DNA from: Kiritimatiellia bacterium
GTDB taxonomy: Bacteria > Verrucomicrobiota > Kiritimatiellia > RFP12 > UBA1067
Reading direction: 5' to 3'
NCBI GenBank assembly: GCA_017405115.1
Contig: JAFRBA010000224.1
Location: forward strand, 1-31,707
Length of the DNA: 31,707 nucleotides
Part shown: positions 14,362-23,635 of the stretch, one piece after another
How positions within the stretch are numbered: position 1 is the stretch's first letter
Layout of the letters: each line of letters opens with the position of its first letter
Position numbers and translations under genes: made by a program
The notes under the pieces: model-generated
The model's input: the letters and a program-made list of their open reading frames with translations, nothing else
Database searches by the model: none
Told to the model about the DNA's origin: nothing

Positions 14362-14505
14362 TCTTCCCTTCCCTCCTTTCGCGAATTTCACGAGGTTGAA
14401 GTCCAGCGCAGAGCGTATCGCGATGATTTTGTCGCCGAGCTCGCTGCTTCTGTCGCGCTGCACCTCTTCCGCCACTTGAGGATGCGCCTCGGCGTTCGCT
14501 TCCAA

Positions 14506-15393
14506 TCAATCTTCTTCCACTGGGCCATATCTCCATGGGACCTTCGCCACGTTTTCCATTCCATGTGTGGGATGTCTGTCCTCTTCTGGCGGAAGCTTCA
14601 TATAGTCGCCAAACAATGATATCAGATAAGGGGCGACATTGTCGAAGATGCGCATTGTACCGTCTTCAAACGGAACATCTCTGCCCTTCCCCATGTCTTT
14701 TGCGGAAAACCATCCAGCCCTTGGCGTTTTTGAGAAGCGAGGCTCTTCATGGTACCACATGCTGCTGATCACACGTGGACTCGTCTCAAATGGCATGCTT
14801 CGCAGAAGCGCTTCATGCAAGCGCAGCGAACCCCTATAGCTTTCTGGGCAACCTGGAAGAAGTCTGAGCATCTTGCCGAACAGCCATCCAATCTTTGCCT
14901 GAAAACCTCTAAGATTCTCCCACCGCAACGAAGCCGCATAGCCTTCGGCGTTGTAAAGGCCCCGTTTCAATATTCTGCAAATTTGGCGAATCTTGGAGAC
15001 CGGATATCCATCAAAAGGGAACACATCGACGTAGATTCCCATAGGAGCCGTCATGTTCGTCTTTGCACAAACACCGTCCACTCGAAGCGGGTCTGATATT
15101 ATCACCTTTGCGAAAAGCGTAGTATAGGACTTGCAGTTCTTCCAAGAAAGAACCCTAAGCCATGGGGGCAGTTCCGCATCGGCCACCAGAAGAAACTTCT
15201 CGTAGTCATCTCGCGGCATACCGACATCCAGGTCGTCATCCCATGGAATGAACCCCTTGTGGCGAACAGCACCAAGGGCAGTGCCTGACGTTCCATAGAC
15301 GCGCCATCCATGTCGGTCGCATATCTGTTCGATCTCCTTGTATATGCCAAAGAGTTCCTGCTGAAGCGGCTTAAGATTGTATTTATCATCCAT
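14506..15393 (-). CDS. LicD-family phosphotransferase
   Basis: A 295-aa cytoplasmic LicD protein with the nucleotidyltransferase-type signature GTSGTALGAVRHKG at 34-47 and PWDDDLDVGM at 50-59, where Asp residues would bind metal. The later VDVFPFDGYP, often seen as iDifPlD, is also characteristic. LicD enzymes use a CDP-linked donor (CDP-choline in the founding case; ribitol phosphate for related fukutin-type proteins) to place a phosphodiester-linked group on a sugar. Here the neighbouring IspD/TarI-like cytidylyltransferase would make the CDP donor. The ATG at 15393 follows the SDR stop by six bases and has GGAG upstream. Which group is attached cannot be read from the sequence. Confidence 0.9.
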   Translation of the reverse strand: MDDKYNLKPLQQELFGIYKEIEQICDRHGWRVYGTSGTALGAVRHKGFIPWDDDLDVGMPRDDYEKFLLVADAELPPWLRVLSWKNCKSYTTLFAKVIISDPLRVDGVCAKTNMTAPMGIYVDVFPFDGYPVSKIRQICRILKRGLYNAEGYAASLRWENLRGFQAKIGWLFGKMLRLLPGCPESYRGSLRLHEALLRSMPFETSPRVISSMWYHEEPRFSKTPRAGWFSAKDMGKGRDVPFEDGTMRIFDNVAPYLISLFGDYMKLPPEEDRHPTHGMENVAKVPWRYGPVEED

Positions 15394-15399
15394 TTGCTT

Positions 15400-16491
15400 T
15401 CAGCGCTCCATCATCTTGAGGCATTTGTATGTTCTTGCAACACCCCGTGCTATATCATATGTTGGCCTCCAGCCAAGCATCTTTAACTTAGCTCCATTCA
15501 GCCTTGCCTTTGTCGCCTTGCTGAAGCCAGCGGATTCCACAGAGTCGGGCACGTCGAATATCACTCCGCGCCCAGACTGGGCTGCGACAAGGGACGCAAG
15601 GTCTCGCAGGGTAATGTCTCCCGATTCGTCTGCCACGTTATACGCCTGTCCGGGTTCCCCCGCCTGCAGCACCGTCAACAGTCCAGACACGGAGTCCGAA
15701 ACATACTGATACGAGAAAAACTGGTTGCCTTCACTCTTAAGGACAATGTCCTCTCCTCGTAGCGCATTGCCGAAGAACTGGTTGATTGCCTTTGTGTCCG
15801 TCGAAAGGACAGTTGGACCATATGTGCGCGTCAGCCGCGCAATCACACAATCAAGTCCCTTCTGCCTGAGGTACGCCTGGCAGAGAGCCTCTCCGCAGCG
15901 CTTGGATTCGGGATATCCGGCCCGCAGCGTGTTGCAGTCTATGTAACCGCAGTACTTCTCGTCAAAAAACTCCACGTCACCGCGGTTCTCGCCATAGATC
16001 TCATTCGACGACGCGAACAAGAAGCGCCGGGCGCCCATCTCTGATGCAAGCGACAACAGTTTGTCCAAAGCGATCACGTTCATAACCACGGTCCCAATCG
16101 GATCTGTTGCATACGCGACAGGATGTGTGTTGCTCGCCAGATGCAAGACAAAATCAATTTCTGCATCGATGTGCGGCACGGTGGGAGCAGATGCGTCCCA
16201 TTCGACGAAATGCAGTCGCCCATTGTCCCAATAATCAGGAAAACGAGATTTCGCTCTGGCCATTGATCGTCCGAGCAGAAAAATATGGCATCCAAGGTCG
16301 GCTGCTTCGAGAACATCAACAAGAAAGCTCCCTATCAAACCCGTGCCGCCCGTGATCAAGACCTTCTTCTCCGCAATACTGTCAAAAGCGGAAAGACGTG
16401 ATGCCACATTCCTTACATCTTCGGCATATTCAGGGATGTCAAGCAATCTTCTCATGAACGTATTCCCTCTATTCAATTCTACGGCGCTCAT
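15400..16491 (-). CDS. NAD-dependent epimerase/dehydratase (extended SDR)
   Basis: A 363-aa extended SDR with the Rossmann motif TGGTGLIG at 47-54, HLASNTHP near 117-124, SSNEIYG at 161-167, and catalytic YPESK (Tyr193, Lys197). YVSDSVSGLLTVL and AYNVADES are typical of nucleotide-sugar-modifying enzymes such as UDP-glucuronate decarboxylases and related epimerases. The start overlaps the cytidylyltransferase stop by four bases (ATGA). A second ATG at 16455 would trim the N-terminal dozen residues. Being sandwiched between an IspD/TarI-like enzyme and LicD, it may act on a CDP- or UDP-activated precursor. Some IspD-like enzymes pair with a reductase that makes the alditol phosphate, but this protein is a longer-type SDR than those. 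Confidence 0.88.
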   Translation of the reverse strand: MSAVELNRGNTFMRRLLDIPEYAEDVRNVASRLSAFDSIAEKKVLITGGTGLIGSFLVDVLEAADLGCHIFLLGRSMARAKSRFPDYWDNGRLHFVEWDASAPTVPHIDAEIDFVLHLASNTHPVAYATDPIGTVVMNVIALDKLLSLASEMGARRFLFASSNEIYGENRGDVEFFDEKYCGYIDCNTLRAGYPESKRCGEALCQAYLRQKGLDCVIARLTRTYGPTVLSTDTKAINQFFGNALRGEDIVLKSEGNQFFSYQYVSDSVSGLLTVLQAGEPGQAYNVADESGDITLRDLASLVAAQSGRGVIFDVPDSVESAGFSKATKARLNGAKLKMLGWRPTYDIARGVARTYKCLKMMER

Positions 16492-17186
16492 CCTAGCATT
16501 GCTTTGAATATTTCGATGTCGCCTGGCGTCGTGAGTTTGATGTTCCGGTCAGAACCGGCGGCAAAGAACAAGCGCACGCCAAGCTCGGTCATCATTGTAT
16601 TTGTGTACGAAGAGCCATGTATCCCCACCCCCTTCTCAAATGCCTCGTGGTACTTGCTGGACAACAGGTCGAATCTGTACGCCTGAGGTGTTGCGACACG
16701 CCTAAGTGTCTCTCGCGGTATGTATCTACAGGTCGTCTCTGGCTGTTCCGGGTCCACAAGAAATATTTGTTCGTTGTATGGCATAGACGTGACGCCGTTT
16801 CCGTGCTGACGAGCCTTGTCTATGACGTCGTCGAGAACCGCCTCGTCAACAAGCGGGCGAATCCCATCGTGGACGATAACAATGTCCTCTGCTCCGCATT
16901 TGTCCTCAAGTGCATATACGCCGTTGCGTATGGACTCCTGGCCGGTGGCTCCGCCGGCAACGACCCACTTGAGTTTCGTGATCCCGAGCTCCTCCGCCCA
17001 TGCACGAACCGCATCCTGCCAGCCGTCTATGCACACAAGTTCGATCACATCCACCATTGAATGTCGCTGGAAAGCCTCCAAGGTATACATGAGGACAGGT
17101 TTTCCATTGACCTGCACGAACTGCTTTGGCACGACGGCACCCATTCTCGACCCCATGCCTCCCGCAATTATTAGTGCCACCGTCAT
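16488..17186 (-). CDS. IspD/TarI-family cytidylyltransferase
   Basis: A 232-aa protein with the CTP-binding AGGMGSRMG at 8-16, PKQF at 20-23, HDGIRPLV at 106-113, ATPQAYRFDLL near 165, and DRNIKLTTPGDIE at 213-225. These are the core motifs of the IspD/TarI family. IspD makes CDP-methylerythritol for isoprenoids, and TarI/Bcs1-type enzymes make CDP-ribitol. In a polysaccharide operon, beside a LicD gene and an SDR, a CDP-alditol role is far more likely than isoprenoid synthesis. It overlaps both neighbours by four bases (ATGA), a strongly coupled arrangement. I cannot distinguish ribitol, glycerol-like or other alditol substrates by eye. Confidence 0.88.
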   Translation of the reverse strand: MTVALIIAGGMGSRMGAVVPKQFVQVNGKPVLMYTLEAFQRHSMVDVIELVCIDGWQDAVRAWAEELGITKLKWVVAGGATGQESIRNGVYALEDKCGAEDIVIVHDGIRPLVDEAVLDDVIDKARQHGNGVTSMPYNEQIFLVDPEQPETTCRYIPRETLRRVATPQAYRFDLLSSKYHEAFEKGVGIHGSSYTNTMMTELGVRLFFAAGSDRNIKLTTPGDIEIFKAMLG

Positions 17187-17986
17187 TCCATTACCAATAC
17201 TGAAGAATTCCTGCGAAGAAACTCTAGTCGATTTTCCATGCTAATTCCGCTATCCGTCAGCGCATCGCCCAAGTCTAGCGATTCCAGCGCGCCGAACATG
17301 GGGTGAACCATGACCTCGACAGACGATCCGTCCGGCAACTGGCTCAAGCGTCTGGCAAAGTCTCCGAATCCACCGAAGAACTCCGTCCTGAATTCAAGAT
17401 GACGTCGAATCTTGCCGGCTACCACAGTCTTGGCTACCATCTTGCACAAGGTCATGTCTCCAAGATTTGCCGGTCTTCTGACAGACTTGAAGCCCATTCC
17501 AACGGCCAACGGCAGAATCACAGACACCACCGACAGGTCGTTATGCACATGGTGATGCGAGTCAAAGTGCATGCACCGCCCACCTGCCACAATGAACCGC
17601 TCCGCCTGAGCCTTGAACTCATCTCTAATTGCATTGCGTTCGAACTTCGGCAGCCACAATCGTCCCAGTCGCGTTTTGCGGAAAAAACCACCGTTGAACT
17701 CACCGGAGGAGTTGCAAAACAGCCGACTGCCACGAATCGCCTTGGTCAATGGGTAACCCCTCGTCAGGTTGAAATGGAATCCCACTCTGTCCCCCAGCCC
17801 GGCGTCCACCGCGCGCTGCATACAATCCTCAACGCGTTCGAAGTTGACAAGCGCCGTAGTGGACGTGATCGCGCCAATTCTCCACGCTTTAAGAATCGCC
17901 AAGGTGCGATTCTCGTCGTAGGCATAGTCGTCTGCGTTGATGATTACCCTTACCATGCGGCTGTCAGCATTGCCATGACTATGCAT
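17183..17986 (-). CDS. YdjC/ChbG-family carbohydrate deacetylase
   Basis: A 267-aa protein of the YdjC/ChbG/HpnK family. It has the metal-site motif NADDY at 17-21 (Asp pair), FHFNLTRGYPL near 70-80, FDSHHHVH at 141-148 supplying metal-binding His, and EVMVHP near the end. Family members remove N-acetyl groups from chitooligosaccharides or lipid-linked amino sugars (HpnK-like roles). The frame extends to a TTG at 17995, but the ATG at 17986 is the better start, with AAGGA upstream. It overlaps the GT4 stop by eight bases and the cytidylyltransferase start by four. Likely role: making a free amine on a repeat-unit sugar, which could then be acylated or amidated by other enzymes of the locus. 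Confidence 0.88.
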   Translation of the reverse strand: MHSHGNADSRMVRVIINADDYAYDENRTLAILKAWRIGAITSTTALVNFERVEDCMQRAVDAGLGDRVGFHFNLTRGYPLTKAIRGSRLFCNSSGEFNGGFFRKTRLGRLWLPKFERNAIRDEFKAQAERFIVAGGRCMHFDSHHHVHNDLSVVSVILPLAVGMGFKSVRRPANLGDMTLCKMVAKTVVAGKIRRHLEFRTEFFGGFGDFARRLSQLPDGSSVEVMVHPMFGALESLDLGDALTDSGISMENRLEFLRRNSSVLVME

Positions 17987-19094
17987 CAAGACCAAGTCCT
18001 TTTAGGTATCTGTGCATGATCGCATCTTCTGTATACCGCTCCCAGGCATTGCTGGGCGCAACAGGGACATTCCCCTCTATGCAGTCTATCAGAGCCTTCG
18101 CCATTGCGTCAACGTCATTGACCGGCACGATTCTCCCATATTTTCCGTCTGCGAGAATCTCTCGTGGGCCAAATGGCGCGTCCGTGGATATGCACGGCAC
18201 ACCGCAAGCCAATCCTTCGACAAGTACTATACCGAAAGTTTCAACATTAGTAGAAAGAATAAATCCATCCGACGCACGAATTTCCGCAGGTAATTGATTG
18301 GTGAACCCCCCCAGTGAGACATACTCATCAAGATGATTCTCCGCAATAAACCTCCGATACTCGGGTTCTAACGGTCCGCGTCCGAAAATAATGACTCTAA
18401 CCTGACAACCAAGATCTCGCACTTTACACAGAGCCTTTAGAATCAACATATGGCACTTATATGGCTGATAAGCTCCAGCTGATACAAATGTCATACACTT
18501 TTTATCAATCAACCAAGGATGCCGAGGGGCGTGGGCAAACTTCGTTTTGAAAACATCATCCAAGCACGGGTTGTTCACAGACATCAAACGCAATTTGTTC
18601 AGAAATCCAAACATTGCCTTGAAATTTTCTGCGCTTTTTGCATTCACAAAGAAAAGCGAATGAAACTTGGAATACAAAAACCAATACTTTAAACGCATGA
18701 TTAGCAGCCGTACTCCTTTCAATAAATATACGTTATTGTGATTTACTTCAACAAGTTTCGGGATCTTCGTCTTACGCGTTCCGATTGCTGCCAAGCGAAT
18801 GCACCATGCATATTGAACTGATTCCGCAATTACGTAATCAGACTTGCATTTCCTAAGATATTTGCGGAGGAACAATACATTGTACCTTGAGCGACGACTC
18901 GGCATATAAATCAACTTAGCCGTGACTGGCAGTTCAAACGCTTTCTTGCCTTCCTTAAGATAGTCTGCATGTACTTGGGACACAACCACGTCAACATCCC
19001 AACCAATCCTTGCAAACATCCGCGCCGTGATTGCAGTTACATAATCTACCCCTTGCCCAGCGGCAAAGTCTTGACCTACTATTGTTAGTTTCAT
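17979..19094 (-). CDS. GT4-family glycosyltransferase
   Basis: A 371-aa GT-B glycosyltransferase. The N-terminus MKLTIVGQDFAAGQGVDYVTA is an acceptor-side start with a glycine-rich turn. The C-terminal domain has TFVSAGAYQPYKCHMLILKAL, IIFGRGPLEPEYRRF, LSTNVETFGIVLVEGLACG (the E-x7-E donor-binding motif) and DAPFGPREIL. Such enzymes transfer a sugar from a nucleotide donor to a lipid-linked intermediate on the cytoplasmic face. TGGAG lies close before the ATG at 19094. The 139-base gap upstream is AT-rich and contains two copies of TGGCGAGC but no gene or convincing promoter. The DNA is more AT-rich than in the 12.9-17.9 kb block. Confidence 0.9.
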   Translation of the reverse strand: MKLTIVGQDFAAGQGVDYVTAITARMFARIGWDVDVVVSQVHADYLKEGKKAFELPVTAKLIYMPSRRSRYNVLFLRKYLRKCKSDYVIAESVQYAWCIRLAAIGTRKTKIPKLVEVNHNNVYLLKGVRLLIMRLKYWFLYSKFHSLFFVNAKSAENFKAMFGFLNKLRLMSVNNPCLDDVFKTKFAHAPRHPWLIDKKCMTFVSAGAYQPYKCHMLILKALCKVRDLGCQVRVIIFGRGPLEPEYRRFIAENHLDEYVSLGGFTNQLPAEIRASDGFILSTNVETFGIVLVEGLACGVPCISTDAPFGPREILADGKYGRIVPVNDVDAMAKALIDCIEGNVPVAPSNAWERYTEDAIMHRYLKGLGLDA

Positions 19095-19233
19095 CTGACT
19101 CCAGTTAACATGCCTATATGTTCATGGACGTAACTTTGGCTTTTTTTGCATCGCATATTTTGCGGCTCGCCAGAATTAAGGTATGTCAGATTGGCAAGAT
19201 CAGTAATTACAGGAATTGCTCGCCAAAATTTCG

Positions 19234-20964
19234 TCAGTCTTTTTCAATGCCACACCTAAAAACCGGGCGCGGGAAATTTGTCAACACTTCTCCCCAGTGA
19301 AACTCCTTAAAATCTTTAAGGCGAAAGCAGAACGGGAATCTCTTATCCATGGTTCTCTGCCTCGCTTCTGAATCATTCATATCAATCATCATCATCATTG
19401 ACATCTTAGGCAGGCGTGGTGCTGACTCGTCCTTGACAACCTGGACGCCACCAGCCATTAAGCGCTTTGATAGAACATACTTATTTCCTTGCGTCGGGAG
19501 CCCAACCGGTCCATGTGTCTTGATTTCTTTGATCGCCTGCTGCCGATCTGCTTCCAATGCTATGTATCTCACACCTATTGCGGCGGTACGCAAACAAATT
19601 GCCCCATGAAAAACAACAATAAAAGCAACCACAAGCACACGTGCAGTCGTTATCAGGCGTGAACATTTGGCAGTAAATTCCTGCGGCGCATACGCAAAGT
19701 TGAAAAATGCCAAGGCAGGAACGATTATCATCTGAGGAGTATATCGCGCATATCCAATATACTTGGCAGGAATCAGATTTGATGTTATAAAAATAAAGAT
19801 TGCACACCAAAAAGCAACCGTTCTTTTTGATAATGCCAATGCAAGGATGGACATCCACATAAGAGCACGAAACAAAGTTCCAAAGCCTTCGAGATTTCCT
19901 CCTCCTTGACAAACAAGACTCGGATTGAAATCAAACTTAGCGAACGCAATGGCACACCCTTTAATCGCGAGCCATTTTGAGAACCATGCATAAACAGTCC
20001 TACTAACCAATCCCATTTTGGCACCATCATCGTTCACGACAAAAGCTTCAGTGATATCGTGTCCTGCCTGAGTAGCCCACGCCGTGAAGAAAGGGGAAAA
20101 TCCACAAATCAGTATGCATACAACTGCGCCAAAAAGAAGCCATCTAACAGCCACCGACTTGCGGCACACAATTCCCAAACAGACCATGAGATATACAGAA
20201 AAGACCAATGCAAGAGCCTTGCACGTAGCGGCAATGACAATCGACGACAAGAAGACCACGCAATCTCTACGGCTACCGCCACGCCATATAAGCGCAGCCG
20301 ACAAACATGCGGCGACAAAAGCGGCATGGACTGTATAATCCACTTTCCCACTTAAGACACTAACGAACTGCGGAGAGCAAACCATGCCAAAAGCGAATAT
20401 AAACCTTGCAAAGGAACCACATGAAGGCCATACTGACGATGCAAAACGACGAGAAAGCGCAAACAAAGAAAAACACAACGCATAGCCAAGAAATGAATCC
20501 CCAGCAAAAAGGCCAAACGTCTTCGCCACCATTGCCCCACAAGCAGCAGTCACCTTTGGCATGAATGCGATGTAAAACGCCCAGCGGCTACCATCAACGC
20601 CATACTGTAACACCGCATCAGCAGTCCGTTCGTAAATTGGATTCCACCCTTCCGCCAAAAGTGCTTGACACGGATAATGGACTGTTATCGCATCCGAATC
20701 GATGTAAGAGAACGTAAAACAAGACGCAAGTAGGCAAAACAAAAAGACACCAACATACCATCCTGCAAATTTTCTCCCCCGTAATAAAGCTAGCGAAATA
20801 CAAATCACCGTCGCGGACAGGAACGAACCGCGAGGGAAGGAACATCCACACATATGGAAAATGCTAAACAGCAAATAAGACAACAGTAGATTAAAAAGTA
20901 TTAAGCCATCTAGCGAAACATACGCCGCAAGAGACTCACAAACACTTTCAGTTCTTTTTTTCAT
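19234..20964 (-). CDS. GT-C-like polytopic membrane protein
   Basis: A 576-aa membrane protein with about ten to twelve hydrophobic segments. Near residue 90 the first extracytoplasmic loop reads YIDSDAITVHYPCQALLAEGWNP. The Asp residues and the Y/H-P...L.EGWNP pattern match GT-C glycosyltransferases (ArnT/PMT-like), which use polyprenyl-phosphate sugars in the periplasm. A soluble tail follows the last helix (about 475-576). The start overlaps the upstream GtrB-GtrA fusion by 17 bases. In that context it is a good candidate for the third, acceptor-specific member of a Gtr-type side-chain glycosylation system. Alternatively it could be a Wzy-like polymerase, which would make the 8982-10475 protein a ligase. 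Confidence 0.65.
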   Translation of the reverse strand: MKKRTESVCESLAAYVSLDGLILFNLLLSYLLFSIFHMCGCSFPRGSFLSATVICISLALLRGRKFAGWYVGVFLFCLLASCFTFSYIDSDAITVHYPCQALLAEGWNPIYERTADAVLQYGVDGSRWAFYIAFMPKVTAACGAMVAKTFGLFAGDSFLGYALCFSLFALSRRFASSVWPSCGSFARFIFAFGMVCSPQFVSVLSGKVDYTVHAAFVAACLSAALIWRGGSRRDCVVFLSSIVIAATCKALALVFSVYLMVCLGIVCRKSVAVRWLLFGAVVCILICGFSPFFTAWATQAGHDITEAFVVNDDGAKMGLVSRTVYAWFSKWLAIKGCAIAFAKFDFNPSLVCQGGGNLEGFGTLFRALMWMSILALALSKRTVAFWCAIFIFITSNLIPAKYIGYARYTPQMIIVPALAFFNFAYAPQEFTAKCSRLITTARVLVVAFIVVFHGAICLRTAAIGVRYIALEADRQQAIKEIKTHGPVGLPTQGNKYVLSKRLMAGGVQVVKDESAPRLPKMSMMMMIDMNDSEARQRTMDKRFPFCFRLKDFKEFHWGEVLTNFPRPVFRCGIEKD

Positions 20965-22054
20965 CTGAACTTGCCCTTTCTATAAACACCCAGTGCTTCT
21001 GGCAACGATATGAAATGACAAAAAGAATCATCTCTACCACGATCTTGACGACAGTGATTATCAATCCAGAGGCGTCTAATGCAGCAGAAAGGCACGCTGT
21101 ACCAATGTATGAAAGAATCGCTACAAAGAAAACCAGTGCCCAATACCTTGTATACGAGGAAACCAGTCTTGCGGCAGACTTAAATACGAAAATCCTGTTG
21201 CAAAGGTAGTTAATCGACGAAGAGACCATTCGCGCAACAACCAACGACGCCAATATATCGTAACGTCGCAGCCATCCAAGACCCTGAAGAAAGAACAACA
21301 AAAAGGTGAATATGACATTGTCCGCAAGAAAAGCCAGCACGCTTGAGACGCAGAATTTAGCAAATGTATCCCCAAGAAGTCCACGATAAACCCGCAAGCT
21401 ATCTCTAATCGGTTGAAAATGCGAAGCTCTGTTGCCGTTGTTGTAAACAGTCGCTATAGGAATCTGCATTAAGAGATCTCCTGTTCTATGCAGCATTCCA
21501 AAGAGACGCATTTCGTATTCATACCGTTCACCAGGGGTAAGCAACATTTCATTGAAGAGTCTACAAGGGATAGCACGGAGACCTGTTTGTGTATCATATA
21601 TCGGTATGCCATACAACTTCCGGACAAGAAACGACGTGAGAACATTCCCAAACTTGCTCCGAAATGGAATACCAGATCTGGAAAAATCCCTTACGCCTAT
21701 CGCCACATTGCCGTTTCCTGCTGTATATGCGGCCACCTTTTGTACATCACACGGACGATGTTGGCCATCGCCATCAGAAAACACTGCCACCGTCACCTCT
21801 GGCCGATTATTAACCAAATAAGTCAATGCAGTCTTAATTGCACGTCCCTTGCCGAGATTCTCGGTGTGCTTTAGTAAAATAATATCTTTCGGTAATCGAC
21901 CAAACATATCTTGGTTTTCACAACTTCCATCATCAACAACGATAACAAGCCTAAACATTCTTAGCAAATCATCACAAAGCTCCAACAACCCAGGCTCGGG
22001 ATTAAACACAGGTATACATACAGCGACATTATCGATAGTTTCCATATCCCTCAT
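20948..22054 (-). CDS. GT2 glycosyltransferase fused to GtrA-like membrane domain
   Basis: A 368-aa fusion. The N-terminal part (1-215) is a GT2 polyprenyl-phosphate sugar transferase (GtrB/DPM-like) with CIPVFNPEPG at 13-22, VVDDGS at 39-44, SDGDGQHRP at 93-101, and KFGNVLTSFLVRKLYGI plus DTQTGLRAI later. The C-terminal part (about 230-365) has four membrane helices with SINYLCNRIFVFK and RCQKHWVFIER, typical of GtrA, the presumed flippase of Und-P-sugar. One polypeptide would thus make and flip the lipid-linked sugar used by the downstream GT-C-like protein. Start choice: the ATG at 22054 or at 22045. A five-codon ORF with AGGTGG upstream ends on the 22054 ATG (ATGA), so coupling may decide it. 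Confidence 0.85.
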   Translation of the reverse strand: MRDMETIDNVAVCIPVFNPEPGLLELCDDLLRMFRLVIVVDDGSCENQDMFGRLPKDIILLKHTENLGKGRAIKTALTYLVNNRPEVTVAVFSDGDGQHRPCDVQKVAAYTAGNGNVAIGVRDFSRSGIPFRSKFGNVLTSFLVRKLYGIPIYDTQTGLRAIPCRLFNEMLLTPGERYEYEMRLFGMLHRTGDLLMQIPIATVYNNGNRASHFQPIRDSLRVYRGLLGDTFAKFCVSSVLAFLADNVIFTFLLFFLQGLGWLRRYDILASLVVARMVSSSINYLCNRIFVFKSAARLVSSYTRYWALVFFVAILSYIGTACLSAALDASGLIITVVKIVVEMILFVISYRCQKHWVFIERASSDEKKN

Positions 22055-22126
22055 ACTGGCTTCGGCATTATAACCACCTTGTCAATTGAAATTTCGAATA
22101 AGGCTTGTTCAACGGTAATCATAACA

Positions 22127-23635
22127 TCAAACGCCGAGTCGTCTCGCAAGGAACAACACAAACGGATTCCTGAAGCGCGGGAGCGACAATATAAGTTGCA
22201 TATACTCTTTCGCCGCCGACAACTTAAACATAACGACTAGCGAGCCGAAAACCAAAATGCCCATTACAACAATTGGGACAAGAAGCCAATCCCCACAACA
22301 CGACCACACACCAAAGAATTCTAGCGAAATGCGCAGCATCCAGAGAGCACAGCACATCAAAATGCTAACAAAAACAGTCGGCATAACATCCTTGATCTGC
22401 TGCATAATAGTATAACCAAGAAGTCTTCTGTTCGGCCATGAGTTTATCACAAGACTCAATGGACTCGAAACAAGCGCGTACATCAACATCAAGAAAAACA
22501 CACCTTGCCGCACCGACAGCACTAGAACCGCCAAACTCAACAACTTTTTAATTATCTCAAGGGTAAGGAACAAATCACTTCGCCCCAATGCAGTCATAGC
22601 CTGAAGATTGATAACGTGCAACGGATACAAGGAGAACGTCCAACAGGCAAGCTGAGCATATGGAACGCTTGCCACCCACTGGTCTCCGAAGAGCAAAGGT
22701 ATCAACCTGTCCGACAGGACAGCCAGCCCGGCCATCGTCGGGAACACAAGGAATGTACTACATTGAATCATGCGACGCATCGCATCGCGAAACTTGACCT
22801 TGTCGTTCTGTAGTTGCGCCAACGCCGGAAACGAAACTTTCATAATCGTCCCTGTTATCACATCCATGCCCACCGCCGGCAATGCTTGGCCTTTGTCAAC
22901 AAACGCCAAATCGGCTTTTGTGTAGAATTTTCCTATGCACAAACCCCTCAGATTGGAGAAAAACGAATCAAGCAAACTTGAAAGCGACATCTTCCAGCCG
23001 AACGAGAACAATTCACTGACAGACTTCCAACTGAACATCAACTTCGGCCTCCACGCAATGAAATGCCAATACGCCAGCGTGGAAGCAACGACTGCCGCTA
23101 TTGAATTCCATACGAGCGCCCATGGGCCAAAACCAAGATACGCAAGCGTTATGCCAACGACAGCCGAGAACAGTGCTGAGATAAGACTTATCTTAAAACC
23201 CTGATCAAACAGCAGCTTGCGGCTAAGTTCAGCCCCCTGGACCCCATTGATCGCATGAAAGATAAGCGACAACGACATCACTCTGGTTATGCCTACTAGG
23301 CATGGCGTGTCGTAGAATCGCGCAATCGCCGGAGCAGAAAAAAACATTGCGGCATAGATTACTGCGGCCATAACAATGCTAAGATAAAAGACAGAATTGA
23401 AGTCTTCTTCCGTTGCGTCTTTCTTCTGTACAAGCGCCCGACCAAAACCAGCATCAGCAAGTGTTCCAGCAATGCTCGTAAAGATATACAAAAGCGCGAC
23501 TGTTCCGTAGTCAGAAGGTGTAAGCAGTCGTGCGAGGACAAGCGTCACTATAAAGGTGAACACTTTCATGCTCAACTTTTCCAGCGTCGCCCAAACGGCG
23601 CCCTTGACAACTCGCTGCTTCAATCCCACACTCAA
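22127..23635 (-). CDS. Wzx-type polysaccharide flippase (MOP superfamily)
   Basis: A 502-aa polytopic protein of the lipopolysaccharide biosynthesis/WzxC branch of the MOP superfamily. The N-terminus GLKQRVVKGAVWATLEKLS and the following LVLARLLTPSDYGTVALL, AGFGRALVQ and RFYDTP stretches are diagnostic. About twelve to fourteen helices follow. It moves the undecaprenyl-linked repeat unit across the inner membrane. The frame starts with a TTG at 23635 that overlaps the sulfatase-like stop (TTGA), and a GTG two codons later is an alternative. No ATG is available near the family start, so this gene may be translated by coupling at reduced efficiency. Confidence 0.9.
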   Translation of the reverse strand: MSVGLKQRVVKGAVWATLEKLSMKVFTFIVTLVLARLLTPSDYGTVALLYIFTSIAGTLADAGFGRALVQKKDATEEDFNSVFYLSIVMAAVIYAAMFFSAPAIARFYDTPCLVGITRVMSLSLIFHAINGVQGAELSRKLLFDQGFKISLISALFSAVVGITLAYLGFGPWALVWNSIAAVVASTLAYWHFIAWRPKLMFSWKSVSELFSFGWKMSLSSLLDSFFSNLRGLCIGKFYTKADLAFVDKGQALPAVGMDVITGTIMKVSFPALAQLQNDKVKFRDAMRRMIQCSTFLVFPTMAGLAVLSDRLIPLLFGDQWVASVPYAQLACWTFSLYPLHVINLQAMTALGRSDLFLTLEIIKKLLSLAVLVLSVRQGVFFLMLMYALVSSPLSLVINSWPNRRLLGYTIMQQIKDVMPTVFVSILMCCALWMLRISLEFFGVWSCCGDWLLVPIVVMGILVFGSLVVMFKLSAAKEYMQLILSLPRFRNPFVLFLARRLGV

